From Cladosporium sp. IMV 00045 (taxonomy: Eukaryota; Ascomycota; Dothideomycetes; Cladosporiales; Cladosporiaceae): DNA of 64,000 nucleotides. The notes beneath the pieces are model-generated. The model made no database searches, had not been told where the DNA came from, and worked only from the letters and a program-made list of their open reading frames with translations. Shown piece by piece: positions 1-11,353 of the stretch. The translations under genes and the position numbers were made by a program. The DNA lies in NCBI GenBank assembly GCA_001931905.2, contig MSJI02000867.1, positions 124,001 to 188,000 on the forward strand. Reading direction: 5' to 3'. Position 1 is the stretch's first letter; every line of letters begins with the position of its first letter.

Positions 1-1595
1 GCAGTCCTCATAGCAACAACTTCAATCCTCTTGGAGATGCGGTCGTCGACGACACCTTCAGCACCAGTCCTGAGGTTCATGCGGTCTGGGTGGAATCTCG
101 GCGCCTCAGTACGGCTGAGCCATTTCTTGAGATTTGAGATATTGCTGGAGGTGCCGCGGATGTTGATATCAACGCACAAAGAGTCGCTTTTTCCCTTCAA
201 GTAAGCGGGAATGCCAAACCCGGCAAGATAGATGAGCTGCACATTGGCGACGAAGATCTCTTCGTTGCTCCAGTTGCCGCTTCGGCAAGAGAAGGCAGAA
301 AAGTCGAGCTTGAAGAGATCATGAGTAGATGCGGGTAGCGGGTACTTCTTGTCAGTGCGACCAAGCTTGCTCCATTTTGCTTCATACGCATCGAACAAGG
401 ATTTGAGCTGATCGATGTGATTCTTTGGTCTATCAGAGCGCGTGGAACGAACGGATTCGAAGCGAGAGCTACCCATCGTCGAGCGCCCATCTGTATTGGA
501 AGTCGGACGGTGACTGGAACTGTGGCTGGTAGAGTGGTGGTTGGAGGTAGAGCGGTGGCTGGACGTAGCGTGCGTAGAGCGCCCATCAGTTCGGGAGGAA
601 GGCCTGACAGTATCTCTCGAGCTGCTATCGTAGCGGCTGCTCTGAGCGCGTGAATGAGAAGAAGAAGACTTGGTGTTGTGGCTTTCGGTGGGACGATCGT
701 GCTTACGAGTGGTGTTTGAGCGTGATGTACTGCTGCTCGACTTCTCACCCGGGATGAAGTAGTGATCGCGCTCAGTAGCGCGATCAGTAGCACGAGCGGT
801 GCGACTGCAACTGTGACTGTCGTAGCTGCTACTCGGAGCGGCCGAAGTACGAAAGTACGACGAAGCCTTTGGTGTAGACTGCCCACTCCTGTACTCTGAA
901 CCATGGCATGAGGAACTTGGAGCACCTGAGTGGTACCTAGACGTGGTATCCTGCTCGCTACGCCTAGTGTGAGTTGAATCGTAGTCGCTAGTATATGTAT
1001 GTCTCGAGTTAGAAGGCGCAGTTGACTGACTACGAGAACTTGTGCCGCGATCACTTCCCAGTGCCGATCTCAAACGAGATCCGAAGGAAGTGGTACCGCT
1101 ACGTGAGTGGCCGCGAGAGGTTGAAATCTCCTCACTGCCGAAGATCGAGCCAGTGCGGCCGGAGACAGAGGGTGCGTGAGAGTGTTGGCGGTGAGAAGAG
1201 GTAGAAACGGAGCGACTGAGACGCGATGAAACCATCTGTGCTACCGATCCATCGGGGTCGTCCAAAATGACGCCAACGATTTCATAGGAACGGTGCCTTG
1301 TCGGAGACGGGGACCTTGAGCGGTAGACGAACCTAGTGGGCGAAGGCAAGCGAGCGCGGGTGGCCGAGGAAGACGGCGGCTGGTAGTGATAGTGAAACGA
1401 AGTTGGGGGAGATTCGGGAGATCCGAGGGCGACTAGGTAATCGCTAGAGCCAATGTGACGTGAAGAGCTTCCTTCTCCTGTACCGTAACGAACCTCCTGT
1501 ACTTCCGTGTGCTCGATCTCGACAGCTGGGGAAGTGTCAGTCTCGCCCCGACGATACCTGAAGGTAGCGCCGTTGAGGAGAGAAAAGTCCGGCAT
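1..1595 (-). CDS. Ser/Arg-rich hypothetical protein, 3' end beyond the left edge
   Basis: One frame stays open for 531 codons from an ATG at 1595 down to the window edge, so the C terminus is missing. The first 350 or so residues are low-complexity, rich in Ser, Arg, His and Thr with scattered RS/SR pairs, and look disordered. From about residue 370 the composition becomes that of a folded domain: HIDQLKSLFDAYEAKWSKL, then IFVANVQLIYLAGFGIPAYL, then LKKWLSRTEAPRFHPDRMNL. The HPDR in the last block recalls the HPD of J domains, but the helices around it do not fit a J domain well. Other frames over the same DNA give only shadows. No intron is needed. I do not recognise the family; a nuclear or chaperone-like role would be guesswork. 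The ATG at 1595 is the first in frame with coding-like sequence; the reading frame stays open for a short way upstream of it. Confidence 0.7.
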   Translation of the reverse strand, partial: MPDFSLLNGATFRYRRGETDTSPAVEIEHTEVQEVRYGTGEGSSSRHIGSSDYLVALGSPESPPTSFHYHYQPPSSSATRARLPSPTRFVYRSRSPSPTRHRSYEIVGVILDDPDGSVAQMVSSRLSRSVSTSSHRQHSHAPSVSGRTGSIFGSEEISTSRGHSRSGTTSFGSRLRSALGSDRGTSSRSQSTAPSNSRHTYTSDYDSTHTRRSEQDTTSRYHSGAPSSSCHGSEYRSGQSTPKASSYFRTSAAPSSSYDSHSCSRTARATDRATERDHYFIPGEKSSSSTSRSNTTRKHDRPTESHNTKSSSSHSRAQSSRYDSSSRDTVRPSSRTDGRSTHATSSHRSTSNHHSTSHSSSHRPTSNTDGRSTMGSSRFESVRSTRSDRPKNHIDQLKSLFDAYEAKWSKLGRTDKKYPLPASTHDLFKLDFSAFSCRSGNWSNEEIFVANVQLIYLAGFGIPAYLKGKSDSLCVDINIRGTSSNISNLKKWLSRTEAPRFHPDRMNLRTGAEGVVDDRISKRIEVVAMRT

Positions 1596-2172
1596 TGTTA
1601 GAGAAGAGGTGAGGGTTAGGGAAGAGGTCGTCCTTGAAGTTCTGATAATCGGGCTCTGACCAGTCAGTAGCCTTGTCAAACCCTCCAGAGATTTTTGCGT
1701 GCTTCGTCTCGTCAAAATTGGGCACGCGGAGGCGACTAAATATGGTAGTTCGAATTCTTGGAAAAAGGCTGCCGATCGACAACAAGCCATTGTCTTCCAT
1801 GGTGAGAGACAAAGAAGAAGAAAAGGTTCCATCGCATGGTCCTTTGTTGTGAAGCTCAATATGTGAATCTGACAAAGCGTTGCCTGCAGCCAGAGCTACG
1901 ACGCTTGTCGGCAACCACCCGCCAACAGTGAATCATTCGCAAGACCGTTGTCTTCGATTAAATCATGAAGCTGAGGTTGACATTAGGGGACGATGGGTGC
2001 TAGTCAATTTCGTCACAAAGGAAAGGCTGTGATTGCTGTGTGAAGAATGCATGAGGGACATGGCAATTCATGGAGCAGCTGCACAGATTTGATATCCGAC
2101 CTATTATAAGCCGTGAGTCAAGTCGTACGGATCGTAGTATCCTTTGGCAGAAGGAAAATCTCGAAAAAAGGG
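1596..2172. other. Intergenic, tail-to-head spacer
   Basis: This is the presumed 5' leader and promoter of the left-edge gene plus the 3' flank of the dehydrogenase. A 125-codon minus-strand frame covers 1537-1914 but overlaps the start of the better-supported ORF and has no recognisable domain. I see no confident promoter element. Confidence 0.4.
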
Positions 2173-3496
2173 TCAACCTCCCACTTTGTCCTTGATGTCG
2201 ACACCCGTGCTTTGATCATCCATCTTGAATACCACCTTCGTGACCTTCCTCTGTTCAAAGTCGGCATATGCCTGCGGCGCCTCCTCCAGCGACATTGTCT
2301 TGCCGCAGAGGAATGCCACCTTCTTCTGCTCCTTCACCAACACATCCAGCGCCTCTTCGAAAATTGATCGCACCGGGCAGCGTCCAAAGGCCATGCTGAC
2401 ATTTTTGCCGTACATCATCAGACCGTTCATGTTGATCATCTCGGTATGCACGCCAATGGAGGAGATCTGACCCCAAGGCCGGATCATGTCAAAGGCCAAC
2501 TGGAAAGCGTCCGCGTGGCCGACGACTTCCATGACAACGTCTGCTCCTCGGCCATCGGAAGCAGCTTTTATCTTTGCAACCGGGTCATCATTGAGATGGA
2601 TGGGTATGGCGCCAATCCGCTCAGCTTCTGCGAGGCGCTCCGGGACTGAATCAACGACGTACACCTTGTCGACCATTGTCAAAGCTGCGGTGATTGCGCA
2701 GATACCAACGGGGCCACAGCCGACGCAGACAACTGTGAACTCTTTCCTGTCTCGTTCGTTCAAATTCTTCAGATAGCGCGAGGCGGCGAAGTATCCGGTG
2801 GGAAAAATGTCGGCCATCAGGACCAGCATCTCCTCAGGGATGTTTTTTGGCGTCAAAACAAAGGTTGAATCGGCCAACGGGCATCGCACATATTCAGCTT
2901 GGCCTCCATCTATGGTGTTTGCGGGTGCAGAATTGCCGAATAGCTCGCCTGTATTCTGTTGGCTTAGTACGCTGACACATGGAGGAGGAGAACCGACCTT
3001 TGGAGCAGCGAGACGCTTGACCGCGCACGCAGTAGAAGCACTCGCCGCATGCCGTGTAGAAAGGTACCACTACCTGTCGAAGGTGTCAACGGCTGAGTGA
3101 TGCCTCGTTGTCGCAATTTAATTCATTGCTTTGCTTGTATCCGTGCCACCGTAACAGCCATTCCTCTTCTATGTAGCGTACCTTGTCGCCAATGTTGAAC
3201 TTCTTTACCGCATCGCCCTTTTCTACGATCTCGCCAACGAATTCATGTCCGCAGATAAAGTCGGGCGGGCACTTGAGGTGTCCTCGGTAAAAGTGCAGGT
3301 CGCTGCCGCAGAGGGCGGTGGAGGACACCTTAAGAATCGCATCCGTCGGTTTCTGGATGACAGGAATGGGTCGGTCTTCAACAGCAACCTGCTGCATGTT
3401 ACATCTCCTGCTTTGCCTTGCGGTTGTCGTGGGGAAGATATGAAATACCTCGTAGTCGCCCTTGAGCACCACCGCGCGCATTGTCTTTGTCGCCAT
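2173..3496 (-). CDS. Zinc-dependent alcohol dehydrogenase (medium-chain, GroES-like)
   Basis: Four exons: 3496-3449, 3388-3182, 3073-2998 and 2948-2173, joined across introns of 60 (or 57), 108 and 49 nt, giving 368 residues. The N-terminal GroES-like fold carries catalytic-zinc ligands Cys43 (ALCGSDLH) and His64-Glu65 (CGHEFVG), probably with Asp157. The structural-zinc cysteines are Cys94, 97, 100 and 108, spaced C-x2-C-x2-C-x7-C. The Rossmann fold has GCGPVG at 187-192 and an acidic Asp210 after the second strand, favouring NAD over NADP. Length and motifs match the medium-chain dehydrogenase family, near glutathione-independent formaldehyde dehydrogenase-like enzymes; the substrate cannot be told. 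It is probably cytosolic, with no signal peptide. The start ATG sits in AACATGG context. The first intron ends in CAGCAG, a tandem acceptor, so a form with one extra Gln after residue 16 is possible. Confidence 0.9.
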
Positions 3497-4273
3497 GTTG
3501 AGCTTCGGATCTTGATAGCCTGAATTTGTCGCTTTGTCTGGTATCGGAGAACAAAGAAATACCGAGCAGCACCTAGTCGCTGTCTTCCGGTCGTCCAGGT
3601 ATATGTAGATCTATTGATCAATACCCCGCACTGCTGCATGGTGCCGCGGCAGGCGATCGCGGGGTTCGATGCTATGTCCGACCAATGGCATTGCCTACCG
3701 TTCGATTCCAGAGATGGTTCACAGGGGATCGATGATCATTATTAGTCTATTATCAGAATAGTAATAAGGTGATTGATGAGTGGTGACGGTTCTGTAAATA
3801 GAGAGAAAAACGTGAGCTTTAAGTGAGTGTTATAATTTTGGCGACTCGAGATTCAGGCTGAGTCTCTGACGCCGCGGACATGGTGAGGGTAAGAGGTAAG
3901 ACCTTTCAGAGATTTCCATAATCACGATAGTCTGCGATGGATCAATCTAGTTCTTCAAGATCGGTACTGGCCATAATGCAAAGGCCAAACGTTTTGTTGT
4001 GGTGAGGGCAGATCCATCTTCATCCTTCCGACTTGAAACCACTTCAAAACTTGGTCCGTTCAAAACATGTCACTATGCCCTTGCAGGCAACAGTAGGTGT
4101 AATGGGCCGCATGGGAGAGAAGAGCGAAAGAACGTACTCCAATTATTCTAATCGTGATGGTCTTCAATGCCTGTGATCATGCAAAGACTCCACTGGCCTG
4201 GCGTAATCCAACATCCGAGAAGCCAATTTCCACCTCCCTACCTCGTGGTTGGGCTTCCGATCCTTCTGGAGTA
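3497..4273. other. Intergenic, dehydrogenase promoter side
   Basis: This holds the upstream region of the dehydrogenase gene (minus) and the 3' flank of the next minus-strand gene. An AT-rich patch lies around 3733-3785. No coding frame looks real here. Confidence 0.4.
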
Positions 4274-5526
4274 TCACATCTGCCTTGCTTTCGTACGGCA
4301 TCTTACTGCTTCCACTGCTTCATAGTCTTTCGCAATGTCATACAGCGTCTCCTGGACGTCTTCTTGAAGCCTGTATTGCTGCTTCTCTCCAGGTTCATCC
4401 GCCTTAGGTTCCTCTTCCTCACGTTCATCTTCCTCAGGATGTTTCTCCTCAGGTGCCTCTTCCTCAGGTTGCTCTTGCTCTGGTAGCGCTTCACCTCCTT
4501 CTTCTTGCTCTGGTAGCTCTTTCTCACCTTCCTCCCGCTCTGGTAGCTCTTCACCTCCTTCCAGTATCCCCTCGCGCTCTTCAGCACCTGCGGTAAGCCC
4601 TTCGGCCTTGAGGAAGTTGACAACGAGCCATCCTACCTTGAGAGCACCCAGCTTTTGGAGCAAGGCTTCGGTGTCGAACCACTCTTGATCAGCAAGCATC
4701 GGCGTTACTTCAAAAGCCACGCTGAGTGCAAGCTGGAGACGAGGGAGATTCTTCCAATCAGATAGTTGCTCGCACAGCCTTGCTGTGGCATCTGCGTATG
4801 ATTGGTACGTCGACCCACCATTCTTGTCATTGTCCCAACCGCGCTTCAGATTTCCACCATCGAACATGAGGACAAAGTCGGCCTCTTCAAGAAGCCATTC
4901 CAGCTGTTCGAAACCAACTTGAGACCCTGGATTGCGTTGCATGTTTTCTGTTGTGATAGAAAGGATGTCGGACAGCACGGCGTGCAGTTCTCGAAACTGT
5001 TGTGGCTCGGTTTCACTCAAGCCCGCCCGCAAGATGAAGGCGTCGTCCTCAACTGTCCCGGTTTGCAGCTTCCTGATGACCGGTTCAAGGACGTTCAGCC
5101 CTTCGAGGATGCGGGGAGTCATATCTCCCTCCATGGCGCAGAATTTCATGAAAAGGTTTGTGGACCAGCGGACAAAGGAGGCGCTGTCACCCAGGCCTAA
5201 TCGATTGGAGATGCTATGCAGCGTGAGACCATTCAATGCGAGCAAATACGGAGGAGAAACAAGCGTTCGAAGCTCTTGGAGACCGAGCTCTGTGTGATTG
5301 GGGGAATTGTCGGAATCTTCCTCGCGGATAACATCATCCAGCATGTGAAGTTCGCGGAGTGCAATAAAAGTTTTGTGGAGCTTCTGTAGAGTATGTCAGC
5401 TTTTACTTGCCACAATTAAACATATGTAAAGCAACTGACAATCATTGGTTCTTCGGACCATGCGTCGCGCAAGATAGGCCACTTCCGGAGCTGCCGGCCT
5501 TTCTTCATAATGGTGTTGTTCTCCAT
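4274..5526 (-). CDS. Hypothetical protein with acidic C-terminal repeats (first of a tandem pair)
   Basis: Two exons, 5526-5440 and 5383-4274, joined over a 56-nt phase-0 intron (GTCAGT..GCTGAC..CTACAG), give 398 residues. The N-terminal two thirds look helical and globular: IALRELHMLDDV after the junction, then SASFVRWSTNLFMKF, then a long Leu-rich stretch. The last 100 residues are mainly Glu, Pro and Gln, with a 10-residue unit of the type ELPEQEEGGE repeated. No known domain is recognisable. The neighbouring damaged gene at 6278-7393 aligns over its whole length and has the same intron position, which supports this model. The frame is open upstream of the chosen ATG, so the start could lie further 5'. 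Confidence 0.65.
4473..4561. repeat. In-gene 30-nt tandem repeat
   Basis: The plus strand shows three imperfect copies of a unit built on GCTCTGGTAGCTCTTCACC. On the coding (minus) strand they give ELPE(R/Q)EEG repeats, so unit number may vary between strains without shifting the frame. Confidence 0.6.
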
Positions 5527-6277
5527 GGTGAGGCTTTTGTCGATTTTGTGAAGGCGATGAAAGAGCGCAAACGTCAGCAGAAAAGTAAGCAGAGTGGCGG
5601 GGCACGGCTTGGCCTCTGAGTGGACTACAAGTAAATGGCCCTAGATCCCAAAGCCTATTCTAATGAACTTCTGTTCTCTTAATCCTCCGACGTTTAGGAA
5701 AGATGATCGAGATCTTCGGAGATACTGCAATCCGTTCTCACCCTCTCGATGGTGGAAACCGGCCGTTGTCTGTTCATGCAGACTGATAGACGCATTGAAT
5801 GTTCTGAAATCTCTCCACTCCTTGACCGCCATCTCGAGGGTCGAGTCTTGAGTTGAGATTGACAAGCTTGCTGATAGTTGCTTCTGGATAGCAGAGAACG
5901 ACCACCGGCTGTAGGGACATCTCGATACTAGTATATCAATGGACTGTTTTCATACTTGCCGGTAGATGCTCCCTTCGCGGTAGAAGAGCCCTGGACAACT
6001 GGAAGTGAGCTCTGAGATCATGTACTGAGGATATCGTTTCATTCTGTCGGAGCATTGCATCAGCTTCATCCTGCAAAGACACGCTTCGAGGTTACACATT
6101 GTCTACATAACGGAGCATCAATCTTCCCATCCCCACGAATGGTATCTTGAGAGCACAGGCAAACACATCACTCACACGGAGAAGCTTAGAATGGTAAGAA
6201 ATTCAACATTACTTCAAAGGAGAGTGAGCGATGGAAAGGATCACAACGTTGATTGTAATGGTACGTAAAAAAAGACA
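5527..6277. other. Spacer between the tandem paralogues
   Basis: This is the upstream region of the first paralogue and the 3' flank of the second. A 74-codon minus-strand frame (5641-5865) has no supporting splice sites or homologue in the window; I do not call it a gene. Confidence 0.35.
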
Positions 6278-7393
6278 TTAATCGCTTCCTTCAAGATCCG
6301 AAAGACCCATGCCGTACTTCTCACGCATCAAATCCAACCTTTTGTAGTCCTCCAGTCGCAACCCAGTAGTATAGATCTCTCGCCCCACCTGGCTGGGAGA
6401 CGGCGATCGAAGTATATCTCTTACATCAAGAAGTGTCGCACGGCGACGTTCTTCAACATCTGCCAGGAACTTGCACGCCAGTGGTTTCATGCCATGCTTT
6501 GTGAGAATGGCAACCAGCTCCTTAACAGGAATCCGAGCGAACACGCCGCGTTCCAGATGGAGGAGGACGGGTACAATCGTTTTGAGAGCGAACAGAGACC
6601 ATAGCGTGCTTCTCTTGTTCGTCAGTTGCGTAATGACTGTGATGATGGCCCGTAGGAACTGGAGTTCCTTGGGGTCGCCTTGCCGGGAACCGTGCTCGTA
6701 CTCCTGGTGGATGGTGAGGGCCTGTTCGGATTGATCGACGGCCAGGAAGAAGTCAACTTCGTCTGCTATGCTGAGCAGCTCGACAGATCCGGTGTGGTCG
6801 TCGTAGATGGCGAGATGCTTCTTAACGAGAGTGAAGCATTGGTCCAACATCAAGAGCAGCGAGAAGAAGTCTTGCGCCTCATTGAGCTGGAGACCTTGCT
6901 CAAGAATCCGCTCATCAGCCTCGACAGTGGCATTTTGTAAGGCCATGGCTCGCTGTTGTAGGTGTTTCATTCTCCATTCGCCCCATTCTTGGGCTGAAAT
7001 AGCCTCGCTGTTCTTCTTGCCGAAATCAACGTAAAAATCGGTTGCCCAGCGGACAAAATCGAAGGCGCTGGCTTGAGTATCGATACCGGCAAGCCTTTGG
7101 AACAGGGAGGCCAGTTACAGCTCGTACTGTTCCCTCAAGTCTTCTTTGTTGAGCAAGACAGTGAGTTCGGAGAGACCAAACATGCCGCTCTCTAAGGTAT
7201 TCCAGTCCAAGCTCTTGTCTATCTGGTGGTTGGACGCGTGAAGCTCGCGCAGTGTGGTCATCATCATAAGAAGTTGCTACCAAGCCGTCAGCAGTGTCCC
7301 AAGCAAGGAAGTATACTTGGGACTACTTACGCGGTCAACGGAAAGCCACGCGAGTCCACGAAGAACATGAGAACGGCGAATGCGTTGATCCAT
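6278..7393 (-). pseudogene. Tandem paralogue interrupted by an in-frame TAA
   Basis: Exon 1 is 7393-7331 (21 codons) and exon 2 is 7276-6278, with a 54-nt phase-0 intron (GTAAGT..GCTGAC..TAG) in the same place as in the 4274-5526 gene. Protein similarity confirms paralogy: TLRELH matches ALRELH, and FDFVRWATDFYVDF matches ASFVRWSTNLFMKF. The frame is broken once, by TAA at 7117-7115 (context CTG TAA CTG), codon 54 of exon 2. Downstream, about 278 codons stay open and aligned with the paralogue, so the stop lies inside a conserved region. It lacks the Glu-rich tail of its neighbour. Possible explanations are a recent nonsense mutation (CAA to TAA fits RIP), a base-call error, or readthrough. 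Function unknown. Confidence 0.65.
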
Positions 7394-7700
7394 GGTTGAA
7401 AGACGTTCTAGGATTGTTCAGTAAGTCAAGAGAACATCAATACATAGGTGTTGTAGGCACGAAACGGGAGGGGAGAGCAGGCAGCTCAAGAATTTTGACA
7501 ATGCATTAGCGGGGTTGGATAAGTGATGAAAGACATTCACTTCTCAGACCTAGGTGAACGCACTTCGACACAACGCGTGACGCAACACCTCAAAGGAAAA
7601 TTACAAAACGCGTTTGTTGCCTTCCATACCATCCACGACCACACAATTCCACGCTCTCATCAACCCCTTCGATACCAGCTTCAGATCAGCCGTCGTCAAG

Positions 7701-8945
7701 ATGGCCAGGACAAAAAAGTACGTGAGGGTTGGCATACACCGAACCAAAAAAGGCGAGGAGAGCCAAAACAGCTCTCAAAATCACACTCGCAAGAACAAGA
7801 ACAGTCCCAAGCCCGGGCAGGAGGTGATATCCATCAAATCAGACTCAAGCGACGATGTCAAAGGTGGGAAGCACGTAAGTCAACTCCAGGGCATTGCTCT
7901 TCCGTCTCAAAATGATGCTGACGCTACGAAGAGCATCAACAGCCTACGCAAGCATCTTGGCAAGAGAGCCCATGCAGCTATCGTTACCGCCGAAGAGAAT
8001 GGAGAAGCCCGCAAGACGAAGAAGGCTCGCACTGCCGGACGCGCTCAGACGTATTTGAGATCGGCTCAGCGTACCACAGTCCAAAATCCAGCACGCGAAA
8101 CTCAGGAGGAGTTTGAGATTTCATTCGGGGCCACGAACGCGTCGCAATTCGACCAGCGTATCAAGCGTTGGGTTGACGGCGTAGCGGAGAGTAAGCGCAC
8201 GCGGAGTGCTGTGGGCCAGATCCGTGGATCTGGAGGCCCAGAGGACCTCGAAAACAGCGATGTTGATCAGGGAAACAACAAAAACAACGGAGGACGGGCT
8301 GGCAAAGAAACTGGAGGTGATGAAGATCAGGATTGCAATGCATCTGCTTAGGAGGAAGGCTCAAAAGACGAACAGGAGGCCGGAGATGCAGCAGAGCGCG
8401 AGGACGACGATGATGCCGACGAAGACGAAGATATGAACGACGAGGGAGGGGAAGATACCTGGGACGACGACTACGTTGAGGAGGAAGGCGCGGAAGACGA
8501 GGAGGGCGAGGAGGATGAGGGACAAGAAGACGAGCACGGCGAAGACATGGAGGACGACAGTGGTTCGGACGAGGAGATGGCAGACGCTCAGGACGCCCAG
8601 AACCACCAGAGACCTTACCAGATCGACGCCAGCTCTTCTGTCTCCGGCGAAATGACTGAACGCCACCGCCTCGCCTCGCGCACCGAATACCTCGACAGAG
8701 TCGAGCCGGGATCCAGCCCGTGAGGGTTTCCGTCGTCGCATGGAGGAGCAGGGTAGGCACCTGAATGCCTATCACTGGCCCAATCCAGACTATTACTCGG
8801 CTGACGTGAGTAGCTGAACACGCATTGCCTTAGAGCATTGACTAAAGATTCATAGGACGAGCAAGACGAGAACAGTCAGGAAGACCAAGAGGCCGAGGGT
8901 GAGACTGGACAGAGCCCCGAGGATGATGAGGTAGACAGTGTCTGA
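7701..8945 (+). pseudogene. Basic-acidic hypothetical gene with TAG and a 1-nt frameshift
   Basis: From ATG 7701 (MARTKKYVRVGIHRTKK) the frame runs 216 codons to TAG 8349-8351, then continues open in the same frame as a very acidic stretch (DEDEDMNDEGGEDTW) to TGA 8721. Removing one G from the GGG near 8708-8710 would restore a frame reading through REGFRRRMEEQGRHLN and YHWPNPDYYSAD. This reaches a clean intron at 8806-8855 (GTGAGT..ACTAA..TAG) and a last exon of 29 codons ending at TGA 8943-8945. The layout (Lys/Arg-rich start, acidic middle) suggests a nuclear or chromatin-type protein, which is inference. Two independent breaks with otherwise preserved codons and intron point to a young pseudogene or sequence errors. 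Confidence 0.6.
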
Positions 8946-11353
8946 TAAAATGCGAAGGAATGTAATTGGAGGAGATAATGGATGAGCGATCTGCGAATAC
9001 CCCTTGAGTGACTGATTGAGATGAGGACAATGGAAATACCCCCTGGCTTAGGCTATCTTTCTCCTGAAGTGTCAATTGCCCTGAGATCCAATATCTCGCA
9101 ATGGCATAAAGGTGAGGGGCAAGCTTCAAAGATACACACAGGCAACAGGAAAAAAGCGTTAGTGTAGTTGCCTAGATTCTCGAAAAATGCTCTTTGTCTT
9201 GTTAAGTCTCCAAGTCTCTTCCTTGCCGCTTTGTGAGCCTCGGTAACCACCCGTGATCTGCAAACCCTGTACGTTACTTTAACATGAGGAATTGACGCAT
9301 TTCCGATCGTAAAAACGATATGCTCCATTCCCAGGCTACTTTCACAGTATCTCAGTCAATATTTGCACCTTTGTGCGCAAGATAGGCAGACAAGCCGGCC
9401 ATTCGAAGCCGAAGTGAAGTCCGTCTGCTCGCATCTCCCACATCAACACCCGAGCGAAAGCCGAGCATGCTCCTCATCAACCTGCTGGTCATCACCAAGT
9501 CCCAGAAATCTATTAGACAACGACAGACATTTGACGAAGCTACAATCTGGGCTCCGGTCCTCATTGGTATCAGGAAGCATTTACAAAAGTAGCGGGTTGA
9601 GTAAGACTTTTCCTCGAGCGCGCGTGGGTTTAGTATTGACCAACCATACGTCCTTTCAGTGAGGGCATTATCTCCAAGACCACATGACAAGGCAAAGATC
9701 CTGCTGAATTCTAAGTGTTTCATCAGCAGATGCCTTCGCGTCTTATACTCTCGTTTAGAAAGGCAGGCGTTTAGGCCTACTTAGCCACTCCGACAACCTC
9801 TAGAGGCTAGATCTGTCCGCAATATCGAAGCGTTGACTCCTCCATCCATATCTACCTCAACATTCTCCCACCTGATCATACCGAACATAGTCACGGCAAG
9901 CCTCACGCAATCTGCAAGAGCCTCGGTGCCCGTTACCACGCCAATCTCCATCAATCGCTCCCCGAGGGTCTCACGACGCCCTTCCGTCGATAAACCAATC
10001 AGCAACGGTGGAAGATCCAAACATCCATCATGACCTATCAACGACGGCTGAAACGTTCTCGAAGATCAAAACACAAGCATGCGTGCTTAAGGATTGCGCA
10101 ATGAAGCAATTTCACCTTATACAGCCGCCGAGAAAACAGCACATCCATCGAAATTCCATCTCGCCACTCTGTCCCGCCCTTCTACAAGTACTGCGCCCAG
10201 CTGCAGAGATAAACGCCACCACCCGGATCAGAACCTGTCAAAAGACGACGATAGCCGGGTGAAAGGAGGCCCATGATGACCATGCAAGTCAGCACCCAGA
10301 GATGATTTCGAGGTGAGCAAATCGGCCCAAGAATGACGACACAGGCGACAAGACAAGCAGTCATCAACAAGAGCATGCTTACAAAAGCCGGAGAAACCGG
10401 GGCAATAGTGAGCGGAGAAGTCGACGACCTCATGAACGCCACACAATCGCCCCGAGACTACCACACGCAATGTCTACTTGGCCACGAGGCACTTTATGTG
10501 GAACCTTTGCGAGCCAAAGCAGGAGGAAGAACACCAAGACGTCTTGGCGAGGAATGGCAGCCGATGCTGAGCGCTCGAGAAGGCTCATCTACGGTTCCAA
10601 TAGCCAGGACCCGAGATCAATCACCTCCGAAGCTTCAGGAAGAAAAAATGCACCGGTATTCCAAGAGCAGCGAGAATCGACCACAATGCTCATAACATCC
10701 CAGACCAGAAACCGAACGAAGACAAGAAGCTTCCAAACAGCCACAAACCAGTCAGCCACTACCAACAGCTCGCAAAAAGCAGCGGCACGGCCTTTCCTCA
10801 GGACCTTGGCCCAACGGGAGACAAAAGACAGACTTTCGCCTACCCCTCAAGGTTCGGGATGGGGAAACAAACATGCTGCTGGAATGTCACCGGCAAGCGC
10901 TGCGCGAAGGCTGGCAGAGGGCATGCACAGTTCTTGACCAGAATGGGAGGAGCAAGAGTGTGCGAGCGTGGCGCACAAGTCTTGCTGGTGTAAGGAGCAG
11001 CAGCGATGGCAGGGAATCCAGCAGCAGTGCAAGCTGCGACGCCCGGGGTATAATCGAGATTGCAGACAGCGAGCGGAAGAGGAGAACAATAGTCAAGAGT
11101 CAAAGTCAAGTTCAAGATCGAAGTCTAATACAAGCAAATGAAGCATAACTCCATCTAGAGAAGAAGATTAAGAATAAAAAGGTAAAAGAAATAATCCGTA
11201 ACGAGAGTGGGTATCAGGCATGCCATGCGCCATGCCAAAACAAATCATTTTCCTTTCGTGAGCCATGCAAAACCCCAAAGGAAAGATATTAAGAAGTCAT
11301 CAATCTCAAACACCGATGTCTTCGATTAAAACCGCATCGTCACTTCACTCTTC
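8946..11353. other. Gene-poor stretch with weak coding-like patches
   Basis: Several frames of 80-155 codons occur (9781-10041 minus, 10333-10695 plus, 10470-10937 plus). They overlap each other in different frames, lack splice signals and match nothing else in the window. The plus-strand patch 10470-10937 is the longest and is rich in Ser, Thr, Arg and Gln; it could be an eroded gene. I do not call a gene. Confidence 0.3.

Noticed and set aside
1..300. J-domain call from HPDR
   Set aside because: Only the tripeptide fits; helix II/III pattern and position are wrong, so I describe but do not name it.
197..1054. 285-codon minus-strand frame
   Set aside because: Shadow of the Ser/Arg-rich ORF; composition (Ala/Thr/Leu runs) is what the other frame of SR codons gives.
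1537..1914. 125-codon minus-strand frame as a gene
   Set aside because: It overlaps the start of the better-supported long ORF in another frame and has no motif or splice support.
7870..7940. Intron at the GTAAGT near 7875
   Set aside because: No acceptor keeps the frame, and the frame is open through it.
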